From Selaginella moellendorffii (lineage: Eukaryota > Streptophyta > Lycopodiopsida > Selaginellales > Selaginellaceae): a stretch of DNA of 64,000 bases. Shown here piece by piece: positions 12,869 to 25,252 of this stretch. Position 1 is the stretch's first letter. Each line of letters opens with the position of its first letter. The position numbers and the translations under genes were made by a program. The notes under the pieces are model-generated. The model worked only from the letters and a program-made list of their open reading frames with translations, did no database searches and was not told the origin of the DNA. The DNA is taken from positions 490,099-554,098 of the forward strand of contig NW_003314320.1 of NCBI RefSeq assembly GCF_000143415.4, given 5' to 3'.

Positions 12869-13916
12869 ATGTCCTACTGTTCTCTGTGGTTCGATGGCGC
12901 ATCCAGAGGCAACGGCACGGGATCGACCGTGGCGGGCTATGGATTCGTGCTGCAAGATCCTCGCGGCGCGCCTCTCGTCCAGGCGTCCGAGTTCCTGGGG
13001 CATGATTTCACCAACAATCAGGCCGAGTACAAGGCGCTCATCGCTGGGCTGCGCAAGGCGAGGGCCATAAACATCAAGAACATCTACATCCGGGGCGATT
13101 CCGAGCTCGTCATCTATCAGGTATTCCGGTTCTATCTTTTGGTCCTCACTAGTATCTAGTGATCGCGCTTCTAGTGCTTGATCAGTGATCTAGAAGTTCT
13201 AGTGCTTGAGCAGTGATTTAGAAGTTCTAGTAGTTGAGCAGTGATCTCGAAGTTCTAGTGAGCCAATCCATGCATGGTATTCTTTTCCTTTGCTTTTTTG
13301 GGAGGAGAGAAAAATTGATCACACTGTCAGTCCCCCACACTTTGGAAAGAGGTAAAGGTACTGGAAGCATTGATCACACACGCTTCCCATCCCTTCACTT
13401 GTCGGTTCTAATTTTTCGTTTTCTATAGCCATTCCATCTCGCTCACTACTCCGATCACCATCGATCTATCGAAAGTGAGCTAGAAGATCACGATCACAGC
13501 TCTGACGTTTATAAGTTTTCCAGGTTCGAGGAATTTACAGAGCCAGGAACCCGACGCTGCGCCGCTACTTGTCCGAGGTGATGGATCTACTCGACTGCTT
13601 CGACATCTATGCCACCGATCACGTCCGCCGCGAACAAAACCAGCTCGCCGACGCGCTCGCGATCGACGGCCTCCGCAAGATCTACGACGATTACTGCTAT
13701 GGCTACCGGGCGATCCTCCAGTGCTGCTACTACGATACCGGGGCATGGAAGTACCTCCTCAACCAGCGAGTCCGGGGCTACTGGAGGATGAAGTACATGC
13801 TCTTGGTGATCCAGGATGAGTTTCCGGATGTTTATGACGTGATCGAGGGCTGGTGCTATGGTCTCGGCATCCACGACCAGCACGATGACATTGCCCACAT
13901 CTTGGCGCTCTACTAG
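12869..13916 (+). CDS. RNase H-fold protein (reverse-transcriptase-like RNase H domain)
   Basis: Two exons, 12869-13120 and 13524-13916, are joined across an unusually long 403-bp intron to give 214 aa. The first 135 residues form an RNase H fold of the plant RVT_3 type, with all four expected acidic residues: D9 in LWFDGASRGN, E53 in NNQAEYKAL, D77 in RGDSEL and D127 in QLADALA. This predicts hydrolysis of RNA in RNA-DNA hybrids. The C-terminal 80 residues are rich in Tyr, Cys and Trp and I do not recognise them. No reverse transcriptase or integrase accompanies it, so it is a stand-alone gene. A broken tandem copy follows. Confidence 0.8.
13158..13262 (+). repeat. Tandem repeat of about 28 bp in the RNase H intron
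   Basis: Four imperfect units built on agtgatctagaagttctag and a gcttgagc tail repeat head to tail. They help explain why this intron is far longer than its neighbours. Confidence 0.85.
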
Positions 13917-14072
13917 CTAGAATATCCTTGGTTTGAAAACAAGCGGGAATTTATGTTGTTCCGTATTGTTTAGGGTTATTGTCCCGTTTTACTCGAATAT
14001 TCGTTTTTTGCATTTCTTAGGGTTTTTCATTGAGGGGAAGATTTCCACAAACTCCAGCGATCCGTAGAGCGA

Positions 14073-14724
14073 ATGTCATATTCTCTGTGGTTCCATGGCG
14101 CATGCAGCGGAAATGGCATGGGATTGACCGAGGCTGGCTATGGATTCGTGCTGCAAGATCCTCGCGGCGCGCATCTCTTTTAGGCGTCCGATTCAATTTC
14201 ACCAATAGTCAGGCCGACTACAAGGCGCTCATCGCTGGGCTGCGCAAGGCGAGGGGCATAAACATCAAGAACATCGACATTCGTGGCGACTCCGAGCTCG
14301 TCGTTAATCAGGTATTTCTTTCTCTTTTCTCCGGGTTTTTCCTTTAGTGCGAGTCTCACTTCTTGTGATCTAGAAGGTCTAGTGTGAGCTCGAAGATCAA
14401 GATCTCCAGATGACGTTTATTTTTCCAGGTTCGCGGAACTTTTGACCCCGGTACTGGTCCGATTTCCTCGGCTGCTCTGACAACTATACCATCAATCACG
14501 TCCGCTGCGACCAAAACCGGCTTGCCGAGTTGCTTGCTGGCAAGGGCCTCTGCAAGATCTATGCCGATTACTGCTATGGCGACCGGGTGATCCTCCAGTC
14601 CTGCTACTACTTCACCGGCGCGATGAAGTACCTCCTCAACCAGCGCATCCGGGCTACTGGAGGATGAGCTACATGTCACAATAAGGACGATGACGACATT
14701 GCCCACATCTTGGCGCTCTACTAG
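14073..14724 (+). pseudogene. Decayed tandem copy of the RNase H-fold gene
   Basis: This stretch follows the intact gene at 12869-13916 through both exons. The copy starts at the equivalent ATG but has a His where the first catalytic Asp should be, Asp for the catalytic Glu, an in-frame TAG after GAHLF, frameshifts, and a heavily eroded second exon. The end (HILALY-stop) is still recognisable. Its intron is much shorter and keeps only a trace of the 28-bp repeat. Confidence 0.9.
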
Positions 14725-14861
14725 CTGAAATATCGCATATCCGTCTTGTTTTAAAAACTGGCGGGAATTTATGTACGGTATGGTTACGTACGGTCGGAGG
14801 TGTAAATTAGGGTTTATGGGGCATTGGAAATTTAGGGCTTTGAAGATTAGCGAGAGAAGCG

Positions 14862-17800
14862 ATGGCGTCGTCGTCGTCCAGCGCCGAGGAGGAGCTCGCG
14901 ATGGTGGAGCGATTTCTCACTCGCCTGGTGTTCACCGAGGATGCGCAGCTGGAGAAGGTGTTGTCTAAGCTCCTCCCCTACGCGATCTCGCTCATGTCAT
15001 CGAGCAGCAATGCCACCAGAGTCAAGGTAGGATCTTTTTTGGGGGAAAATGCGATCGTGATTGGGAGATTGAGATTATAGGTGACTGAAATGCTGAGCCA
15101 CATCAATAAGCGTGTCAAGGAGCAACTTTCTATCAAGTTGCCGCTTGCAGAGCTCCTCGGTGTCTACAGGCGGCCCGATGCGGCGGTGATCGTGAAGAAC
15201 TTCTCGCTGGTTTACATTGAGATGGCATTTGATCGATCCACCTCTGAAGTAAGCGTTTTCTCTATCGTTCTTTCGTAATGCGGCTTAAACTTTTAGGAAC
15301 AAATAGCCATTGTTCCTGAGATGCTCACTGGGCTCGCATCTTTTCCTCCGCTGCATAGGGATATATTTTTAAGGACTACTGCCAAGGTCTGGGATTCAAT
15401 TCATTCGCACTGAAAGATAGAAGACTTTGAACAGGCTTTAGAGAAGCTTTCTTCGGATCGAGTCTTTGAGGGTGTAGCAACAAAGCTGAAGGCTTGTCTT
15501 TCGTCCCAAGACTACCCGATCTTGTTCGAATTTATTTCCCAAACCTTGTTATATCAAGTTCCATCGGCTTCTCAAGAAGGGTATTTACAAATGCTGCTTT
15601 TTGTGATTGCTTTATAACTTTATTTTCTGATCTAGAGTTCCACCACCAGGTCTTTCGTTGGCGCAGGTGGCTCGTGTGTGTGGTAAAACGCCGATCCAAA
15701 GCGACCACCTTGTTCCTCGAAAGGTAGTTGTGTTCATGAAGTTCTTTCTATAATTGTTTTGGTCGCAATAGATGGGATTCCTCAATCTAATTGCGAAGAT
15801 GGAAGTTGCGCCCCAAGATGTTTATTTTACTCTGCTTGTTGCTTCCTCAGACAGGTATGATTTGTGATGACAACATTTTAAGCCCTATCTTTTGCTTGCA
15901 GAAACGATTTGGTTGCAAAGCGAGGTGAGGAGCTGCTGAAGAAGAAGGCATCCGGTGTTAACATGGAGGATAAAACGTTTGTGAAGAGTCTGTTCACGAT
16001 TTTTCTCGGTGAGTATCTATTACGTTGCATTCTTCTTTTTATTTCTCTGATTGCATGCCGCTTTTCAGGCACCCCCGCTAACGATCGAGTACCTGCTGAT
16101 GGAAAAGTTAGCGCTGCTAGTCCGATACTGAAGGCTAAGATCATGAGCGCGCTTACCCATTCTGTTGCAGCAGCAAATATCTTCCCGATGACTCTGCAAT
16201 GCATTTTCGACTGTTTCAATGGTACGACAATAAGCGCCCAGGCATGTAAAGATGTCTAACAGTTTTTTGCAGGACAAGCCACGACCAAAAAACTGAAACA
16301 AGCAGGGATGGAGTTCACCGTGTGGGTTTTTAAGCATGTACGTGTTTTACTTGTAACATGTGTAATGCTCAAGCCTGTATTTTCTTATGCAGGCCTCTAG
16401 CGACCAACTTAAGTTGATGGCTCCCCTCATTCTTAGTCACTTCATCAAGTTTCTTGATGAAAAGGAAATAGGTGCGTTGCTTTAATTATGGTCGATCACC
16501 CTATCTGTTTCTGCAGACCCGGCCATGTACCCTATGAGAGTGTTTGGATATCAAGCTGTTGGTCAGCTCGCACAACGCGCACCTCATCTCTTTCGGTCTG
16601 TTGCTGTTAAATTTACTTGCGGTTTTTACTTCCTGTTTAACAGGAGCAATTCTGACATGGCAAAGCGTCTTTTTCGTGCGCTGCAAGTGGAAGACGCATC
16701 AATGCGTGTCACCCTGCAGGAGGCGGTAAATGCATTAGCTATGGCCTATAAGGTTTGTGATTCCGTTCCACTCCAGACCCAGTTGTTTATTGTGCTTTAC
16801 AGGACTGCCCGCCAACAGTAGAAAAGGACATCGAAGATTTGTTATTGGAAAACATGAATTCTGTGAGACTTACGGTTTTAGTCTCCGACAGTGTTGACAC
16901 CTGATGTATAGGTTCAAGGGGAAGTTCGGTTTTGTGTCATTTTCTGGGCAACACGATTATATAAATCAAGTCACGTTCCAAGTCGCTACCTCTGTATGTG
17001 TGGAGCTGGCGACTCGAAACTTGATATAAGGTAATTCATTATTTTCCACAATACCAAGTTCGCAGCTGACGAAATGCTATACATACAGGGAGTTGAGCTC
17101 AGAGGGGTTGCAAATCACAAAGGGCTCTGTCAGCAGCAACGCTAACACATACCCGCCGCTGAAAGAACTGATGTCCTTCATCTGCGAAAAGCAGCCTGGC
17201 ATTATGAAGCCGTCTGTTGTCGGGGAACGCAATCTTCTTTTTCCTCCAAAGGTCTACGTTGCAATGGTATCTTATCTTATGAAGTGCTACGAGCTTAGAA
17301 CTCAAGAGGAAGAAGAAATCGTGTCTTTGCGTTTGCTGTTGGAACATGGAATGGCATATGAAGGGGTGGCCGAACTTCATGCTTTGTGCTCTGCCGGACT
17401 TCTCACTCTTGCTTCGGAACAACCTACTGTGAGTTCCAAGTTTTTACTACGGTTTCTATTGACATTATGTTTTGCAGAAATTCGCACAACTTTATGCTGA
17501 ACGTATTGACTGGCTAAAACAGTTTCTGGGAAACATTGATGTGAATACTCGTGAGTCTATCAGTCGACTATTGGGAATCGTGATCGGTGGATTAGATCCT
17601 CTGCAAGCTTCGGATTTGCTGAAAAGTTTTGTCGAGGGAACCACAAAAAATCGGTATTTTCTCCCCTTCCATACAATTGTGAAAACTAAGCACTGTTCAG
17701 CAGGTTCGAAAATGCACATGGTTCGATATGTTCAGCAGGCTATGCATTGGCTCAATGTAGGACTGGAGTTCCTTCTGTAAGTAATCGATGTAGGAGAGGA

Positions 17801-20800
17801 AATAGCCTTAACGACCGTCTTTCTACTATTCAAGGTTTCCGAAGACGTGCAGCAAAATACGACCAGAGTTCTCATTCGACTTCTTGGGTCTGAGAAATTT
17901 CAACTAGGAGGATTTGCCGCAGAAGCGTTGGGCCATGCTGGTCTGCGTGCTCCACTGGCAGTTCCTCTTGGAGACTTAAGTAAAGAAGAAGAAGTACAAG
18001 AAGGAAACGAAACTTTAGCGACCGTTTTCACTCACTTCAAAAAGCTTCTTCTGTCTCAAGAAGCTAAAGTTGTCCAGAGAACTGTGATCGCTATTGGACA
18101 CCTATGTTTTGGTAATCCTCTACCTGAGCTTCTTGATCTTGCAGTTGAAATGCTCTTCCAGCTAAAGAGGTCTAAGGTTGGTACTTTTCTTACATCTAGA
18201 TTTTAGAGTCTCGTGACACTTTGTTTTGTAGGTTGAAGACGTTCTTATTTCAGTGGGCGAAGCGATGGCCTTCATCTGGGGTGTTATTCCCGTCGACGTA
18301 GATACAATTCTGCGATCAAATTTTGTGTCGTTGTCACACTCGACCAATTTTTTCAGCGACGACCCTGCGTCTGTCGAGGACCGTAGTGCAAAGGCTGTGG
18401 ATATTAACGACCAACGCAAAACTTCTAGAGACAAGATTCTCAAGGTGCTGCTTGATGAGCTCATATTTAGTAGCAGAAAGGAGGAGCGTTGTGCTGGATC
18501 CGTCTGGCTACTGTCTCTTGTAATCTACTGTGGACGTCATCTGCAAATCCAGGCTTTGCTTCCAAAAATTCAGGTTTTTCTTTTTTATTTACATTTGTGC
18601 ACCTTTTGTTTACAATGCTTCACGTTTGTAGGAGGCATTTTCTTATTTACTGGGAGAGCAAAACGAGCTTACTCAAGAAATGGCATCACGTGGTATGAGT
18701 GTTGTTTATGAACTCGGTGACGCTGCTACGCGGGAGGAGCTTGTGAAGGCGCTTGTGGGGACTCTTTCCGGCACAGCAAAGAAGAAAAGACCAATCAAGG
18801 TTCTGTCGTTTATTGACGAGGGCCTTCATTCTTACGTTGTGTTTCTCTTCTTGTAGTTGATGGAGGATACAGAGGTTTTTGCAGAGGGAAGTATTGGTGA
18901 AGCTCCAGGTGGTGGAAATATTAGTACGTACAAAGAGCTTTGCAACCTGGCGAACGAGATGGGGCAACCAGATCTCGTGTACAAGTTTATGGACCTTGCA
19001 AACTATCAGGCTTCGTTAAACTCAAGACGGGGAGCAGCTTTTGGATTCGCAAAAATTGCCAAACGTGCTGGTGATGCCTTGGAGCCGCATTTGCGTGGAC
19101 TCGTGCCTAAACTTTTTCGCTATCAACATGATCCGAACAAAAATATTCAGGTACACCCGTAAATATTCTGAAAGTCACTCCTTTTCTCATATAACTGTAG
19201 GATGCAATGGGACACATTTGGAGGTCTCTTGTGGCCGAGCCAAAGAAAACGATCGACATGTTTTATGTCGATATAATGGAAGACCTCTTAGTGAACGCAG
19301 GTTCGAGGTTATGGCGATCTCGAGAAGCAGCATGTGCGGCGTTGGCAGATCTAATACAAGGTCGCAAGTTCCCAGAGGTACGAGGGACTAGTGTTTCTGC
19401 GTTGTAAGAACTTAATAATTTCTGATCAGGTTGAAAACTATCTGTTGAAAATGTGGACAATGGCTTTCCGAGCGATGGATGACATCAAAGAAACTGTCAG
19501 AAGTGCTGGAGGAATTCTATGCCGGGCTCTCAGCTCATTAACTTTGAGACTTTGTGACACCTCTCTTACAGCTGACTCTGAAGCGCGTGCAGCAATGGGC
19601 ATTGTGCTACCTCTTTTACTTTCCAGTGGCATCTCGAGCTCAGTAGCCGAAATACAACTGCTCTCTACCAACTTGGTGATGAAACTTGTAAAGGTGAGTG
19701 ATAACTGTTTCTACTGATCGCTGTAAAAACGTTATTTCAGAATGCGGGACGAGCTATAAGGCCTCAGTTGCCTGACCTGGTGATTTGTATGCTGGAAAGT
19801 CTTTCGAGTCTTGAGGACCAGCGCTTAAACTACGCTGAAGTAAGAGTTTTTTTTTTTTCTTTTTTCACGTCCTTCTTCTGGATCTCTATGGACGTAGATG
19901 CATGCAGAAAGACTGGGCATAAGTACAGATAAACTTGACAGCGCGAGGTTCTCTCTCGCAAAAGACTCTCCAATGTGGGACACGCTGGACTTTTGCCTGC
20001 GTCAGATAGATGAAGAAACTCTTGAATCTCTTGTTCCGCGTTTGGTTCAATTGGTACGGTCCGGCGTGGGGCTAAATACAAGGTATGCATATTGTTTCCT
20101 AAAAGTTGATGTCATCTGTGTTTATCGTGAAAATGCCAGGGCTGGTGTCGCAAGGTTTATTGCTTTATTGTCACAGCAAGTAGGCTCCGATTTGAGGCAG
20201 TATGCCGGACCCATTATGAAGGTTTTGATCCCTACAGTGATATCAGAGAAAAGCACAGCCGCAAAGAAAGCCTTTGCAGCTGCGTGCGCAGCAGTAATGA
20301 AGGTTTCCGGCGATCGTTTGTTGGAGCAACTTATAGCTGATATTGTTGGTTTTTACAAATCCGGAGACAAGGACTCCAGAATTGCCAGCGGACTTTTGCT
20401 TAAGGAGCTCTCTCGTCAAGCCAGTGACGGGCTCAAGCAACAAGCTACACTTGTTCTTCCTGTGGCCTTTATCGGGAGGTTTGTTATTTGTGATACTTGT
20501 GTTGGATAAGCGTTTATTGTTTTTCAGATTTGACGAAGAGAAGTCAGTGAGATCCGATTTCGAGGAGGTCTGGGAGGAAAATACCAGTAGCCAGACCGTA
20601 GCACTTCAACTGTACATGCTCGAAATTATGCCACTTCTTCTCGATGGCCTTGCAACGTCATCTTGGACTCGAAAGCAGCAGGTACTGCCTTCATGTAACG
20701 CCTACGATAAATCTTGTTGTGCGTTCAGAGTGCAAAAGCTGTTATCAAAGCCGTGGAGGTTACTGGAGAAGCAGCAGAGCCATTCGCTCAGCAACTTATG

Positions 20801-21969
20801 AAGAGTCTTCTCAATGAGCTGCGTGGTCGCACTTGGGAGGTAGTACTAGGTTTCCTTACGTTTATTTCATCTTCGTTCAACAGGGAAAAGAATGCATTTT
20901 TGAGGCGATCTCTGCACTTTGTAAAGGCTGTCCGAAGGTTTTCACAAACATGTCCGAACAAGCGGACTTCATTAGTCCCAGCACAGTGGTTGAGACTGTA
21001 ATCGCCTCATTTTCTCGGAAAAAGAGCTCTTTTCGCGCTGCGGGATACTCCTGCTTGGAAAAGGTATCTTTCCTCTTTCTGCACGGAAAAGCTCACGGTT
21101 TTTGTGTCGTCATGCTTCTAGGTTGTAGAGGCTTTTAGTGACTGTGATCTGTTCAAACTGGTTGCTTCAGCTGTTCTCGACGAGCTGGCCGCTAAGGACA
21201 CTGCTGACTCGGAGAAATCAGCGGGTATTTTCATATTTTGTTTCTGCTCTCCTGTTTAACGGTGTGTTTCTTACTGTCTCAGATGAACCGAGCAAAGGAT
21301 CAACGCATTTTGAACAAGCTTTTTCTTGCCTCACTGCCAGCCTAAAGTCCAGTGCCGACTCCACCGTACTAGAATACGCGGAGAGAGTTATCGCGTCTTT
21401 GCTAAGAGGCATGAACAGCAGCTCTTGGCAAGGTAAACATTTCGTGGCTTTTTTGTCACCTGTGTAATGTTTTTGTGTTCCAATGCCTTAGTGAGGCTAG
21501 CGGCGCTTCACTCCACTCAAGCCTTCGCAGAGAAGTGTCCTGGGGGAGTTGCGGATGAACAGGTATGTATTGAGCACAAAAGCTTACAGTGACCATTTGA
21601 AGCATTGCTTTTACTGTTTGCAGTCCCAGGAGAAACTGATTCCACCTATCTTGGACTGCGTATCCAACGTCAAGGTCTCTCAGGTGATAAAAATGTGATT
21701 TTTTTTTTGGCGTTGTCTTACAAGTTCTGTTTTTTTTCTTTGTTGGTTTCTTCCATTGCCAGGTTCATATCTCGGCTCTGGAGTGCTTGAAAGCAACGCT
21801 GCGAGCAATCCTCTCGGTATCAAGCTTGGGACCCGACACTGCCCGGAAGCTCGAAGCGCGATTGAGAGAGTTCCTCAGCGTCGAGAAGAACGTCAATGGA
21901 CGCTCGCTAATCTCCGACATGATTGGCCTTCTCATGGCCAATTCGTCGCAATCCATGCCAGTGGACTGA
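14862..21969 (+). CDS. ECM29: Proteasome adaptor and scaffold protein ECM29 homologue
   Basis: ECM29 is a very large HEAT/ARM-repeat protein that binds the 26S proteasome and ties it to quality control and vesicle compartments. The gene is split into dozens of short exons by small GT-AG introns, and the coding series can be followed across the whole span. The N-terminus ([20 protein letters not shown], then the block with [13 protein letters not shown] and [24 protein letters not shown]) fits the family start, and helical repeat sequence continues to a C-terminus with [15 protein letters not shown] before the TGA. I did not fix every exon boundary, so the exact protein length is not given. 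No frameshift was noticed. It lies downstream of the RNase H pair and upstream of the U-box gene, all on the plus strand. Confidence 0.9.
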
Positions 21970-22077
21970 AAGGATAAAAGTTCGAGATTTTACCAGTACG
22001 GCCAGGGGTTTTTACCAAGTACGGAGCTCTGTAATATACAAGCGTTATTTAACCCGCCAGTAAGTTGGCAGCTATGA

Positions 22078-22201
22078 CATGCATGTCCATCATAAATGCA
22101 TTGGCTTAAAACGCATGTGCTGGCGTGCCCCACATGCATGCTCCATGTCTTCACATGCATGGGGCCATTTCTAAAGTAAGTACCCATCATCATCATGCAT
22201 G
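22078..22201. promoter_or_regulatory. Cluster of four CATGCATG (RY-type) palindromes
   Basis: Perfect CATGCATG octamers lie at 22078-22085, 22133-22140, 22154-22161 and 22194-22201, between the ECM29 stop and the U-box gene leader. In seed plants this RY core is bound by B3 factors of the ABI3/FUS3/LEC2 group. Whether it acts here is inference. Confidence 0.5.
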
Positions 22202-22211
22202 CCAGGCCATG

Positions 22212-22238
22212 GTATGACATGACATGACATGACATGGC
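22212..22238. repeat. ATGAC pentanucleotide microsatellite
   Basis: About five units of atgac, framed by ggccatgg and ccatggcc-like ends that form a small palindromic frame. Confidence 0.8.
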
Positions 22239-22843
22239 CACGTAGGCGGCCATAGTGCTTGGCTCATGGTCCCTTTTATTTTTTTTCTCTTGTTTGAAGG
22301 GAAAATGGCGAGGGAGGAGCGCCGAGAGAGATGAGAGGATTGCGCCGCGGCTATGGCGTGTGAGTAGCAAGGGCAGCGCGGCGCGGCACAATCTTTGCTC
22401 TCCTCTCCTTTTTCTCGAGCGGGCGAGCGGCATCGCGCGCCAGCGCCTTTGTGTGACGAGAGGAAAGAATCCAGTGCTCGATCGGCCAGCGGCGCGGCAC
22501 AGCAGAGGCACAGCGGCGCAGCGAAGCGATTTGGCGTGATTTCGGTGCTAGGTCTTGGGATTTCTTCCTCGTCCCCTCGGATCGGCCAGGATTGGCGTTC
22601 GCATTGTGGATTTTAGGGCTTGCGCAGGGCCGGGGCTGATGCTGCTAGCTCCATGAGTCGCGGGAATCATATGCTACTGCTGCTGCCCACGCTAGGTTCG
22701 CTCTCCATGCGCATGTGTGCGTGAATTCGCCGAGCACACCAAATGCGAGCGCTCGAGGTCACAGGTTAGCTTCACCGGAGCTTTTTTGCTCTACTTGTTC
22801 TTCGAGGAGGTTTGAGGCGGTGGAAAAGAGGCATGGATTCCCA

Positions 22844-25252
22844 ATGAAGATGGCCTCGGCGATGCAAATGCCAATCATGGGTCCTTCCGCGGGGATTAGA
22901 ACTCCAGTGACAGTAACTCCTTGCGGCCAACCTCTCAACTCCGCCAACCATTCCAACACCACTCCAGCGGGAATTCTCTCCTCCGGTGGCGTTGGGATGT
23001 CCAATCTCACTTTGGGACTTCCACCATCTTCCACTTTGCCGGGAGGAGGTTTCGGGGCTCCGGCAAACGGGCTGGGGGAGACTGGGCTCATGAGAGTGAA
23101 GCTGGCGGACATGCTTCCGGAAGAAGGGGAGCCATCTCCGGTCTATCTCAAGGCAGTGGATGCAGTCTCCACGTCGCTCGCCAGGGCCAATGCAGTGATT
23201 ATCGAGCTCAGCTCCGAGGATGCCAAGCTCGTGAGGTGTGCTCTTCAATCGGCCAAGCTCTATCTTAGGAACTGTGTACATACGACCACCACCACCCATG
23301 CATGGGGCTCCTCGGATTGGAACAAGACTACTGCTTGCCGGGATTCATTCGTCTACAAAGCCGGAAGGTCTGTATAGGACTTCTTCTTTCGTTGGTCTCA
23401 TTCTCACGTTTCTCTCTTCTACATATAAGGTCTGAGGAGGCTGATCCTCCGCCTCCTTGCATGCCGGATGTTTTCAGATGCATGGGTAAGGCATCGCGAG
23501 CATCTCTGAGTGTTATTGCTCGCTATCTTCGTCTTCGTGGAGAGTAAGTTGAATAAAAAACTCTGATTGTTTTCAGTGGTTTCTTACCTTTCTTATCCAG
23601 TGTCTTCTTTCCGCTACTAGACGACTCACCTTTGCCACCAGGCGATGTATCATCTTCCGATCTGACGGCAAGTCTACACCATAGTTCTCCTGGTGCTTGT
23701 GGAAAGGGATCACTGGCAGCGGGCGATAACTTGCAGGAGGTAGAGAAAGGACTTTTGATGCTCATTGCATCCGATGCACCAGGATTGCTTGTAAGTCTTG
23801 GAGCTACGAGTCATGGGATTACGAAATAATATCATTGTTTGGACAGGTGAATGATTCTAATGGACACTGGTACACAGCAGACAGTGCTCTCTCTCCTGGA
23901 GACCTCTTGCTACTTGCTGGAAGAGCTCTTCATCAAGCGACTGCTGGCTTACGTCGTCCTTCGCCTTATAAGATGGGAATGCCAGCGCTATCGCCGGTTC
24001 CTGGAGCAACAAGGTAACGTCTTTATCTTACGGGACCACTGACAAGGTGACCGTATGAAACTGGCAGGACTTCCTTAGCGTTTAGATTAATGCCGCGTCA
24101 CAATGCAACCTTCGACATTGCAGCTGCGTTGAAGAGCGCTGGTCACTGTGTTCCTGAAGGATATGGGGCCATTACCGTGGCGCAGTTCATGGATGGCTTA
24201 TCGGCTGCAGAAACGTTGATGGTTAACAGTGGAGATAGTAGCCTGGTACGTGACTAAACTGTGGTGCTTTTCAACTAGGACTTTTGGTTATGTGCATGCA
24301 GGAGGGACATGAAGATAGTTCGCTTAAACTAGCACTTTCCGATCCACTCTCGTATGTATTCATCTGCCTTGCTTTCTCTCGCCTTATAGCTGTCCTTCAG
24401 GGGTCAATATCTCGAGGATGCCATGCTGAATCCCAAGTGTGGCCATTCATTTGGTTGCGTCACTCTCCAAAGGGCGAGGGAATCGGTAATGGCCTCGTCA
24501 AATTCAAAGTTTGCTTTCGTAATGCGTGACGAGCTACTTTCAGGGCACTTGTCCATCGTGTTCCGCAGCTATCGACAGCCAGCACTTGATTCCAAACATC
24601 GGTAAGGCATTCTAACATCGAGACGTTAAAAACTGGTGTAATGTTATTCTTTGTGTTTCCAGCGCTCAGGGCGGCAGCTGCTGCATTTAGGCGGGAGGAA
24701 CAAAACAGAATACAGTCAAGGGCCAAGCGTCGGAAAGAGAATGGACATGGAGAGACGGACGTGAGGCGACGGGTAGGATTATTTCCATTTTATCCTTTCA
24801 GAATCTCATTGTTCCTAGTCAAGCAGGAAAACATTGGTTCTCCAACCGAGAAAGAGAGCGGGAAAGTCACAAAAGGTGTCCAGTACCCTTTCAAAGTAAA
24901 CGAAAGAGTCAAGATCAAGGTGAGATGGTTGTTTGTGTGTCAGAGCTTTTTGCGATATGATATTTGCTGTGCAGGGAAACAAACGGACTCCAGAGAAATT
25001 CGTTGGTCGAGAAGCGATCATAACCTCGCAATGTCTAAATGGCTGGTAAGCCTCTTCTCGCCTTGTTAGTTAAGATGGATTCTTCCTCTCTTTTTTTGCA
25101 GGTATTTAGTTAGGACTTTGGACAGCAACGAGAGCGTACGCTTGCAATATAGATCACTGCAAGCTAGTGGTGATAACACCATCACGACCAACACCACCCC
25201 TATTACCACCACCAGCAACGCCAGTACTGAAGAACAGGCTCAACATTCTTGA
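22844..25252 (+). CDS. U-box E3 ubiquitin-ligase protein with N-terminal oxygenase-like region
   Basis: I chose the first in-frame ATG (MKMASAMQMP) because the longer open frame upstream begins only with GTG. About ten exons follow. The N-terminal half resembles the double-stranded beta-helix of 2-oxoglutarate oxygenases (for example DAPGLLVNDSNGHWYTADS, then SPGDLLLLAGRALHQATAGL), but I did not find the full iron-binding triad. A U-box follows (DPLSGQYLEDAMLNPKCGHS, then TCPSC and LIPN), then a basic stretch and a C-terminal module containing NERVKIKGN, EAIITSQCLNGWYLVR and LQYRSL. The arrangement recalls the Arabidopsis PUB62/63 type. The expected role is ubiquitin transfer with an unknown substrate. 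A decayed copy of the last exons lies at 26890-27420. Confidence 0.75.

Noticed and set aside
22715-22843. N-terminal extension of the U-box protein
   Set aside because: The frame opens with GTG and an ATG just upstream runs into a stop, so the first usable ATG is at 22844.
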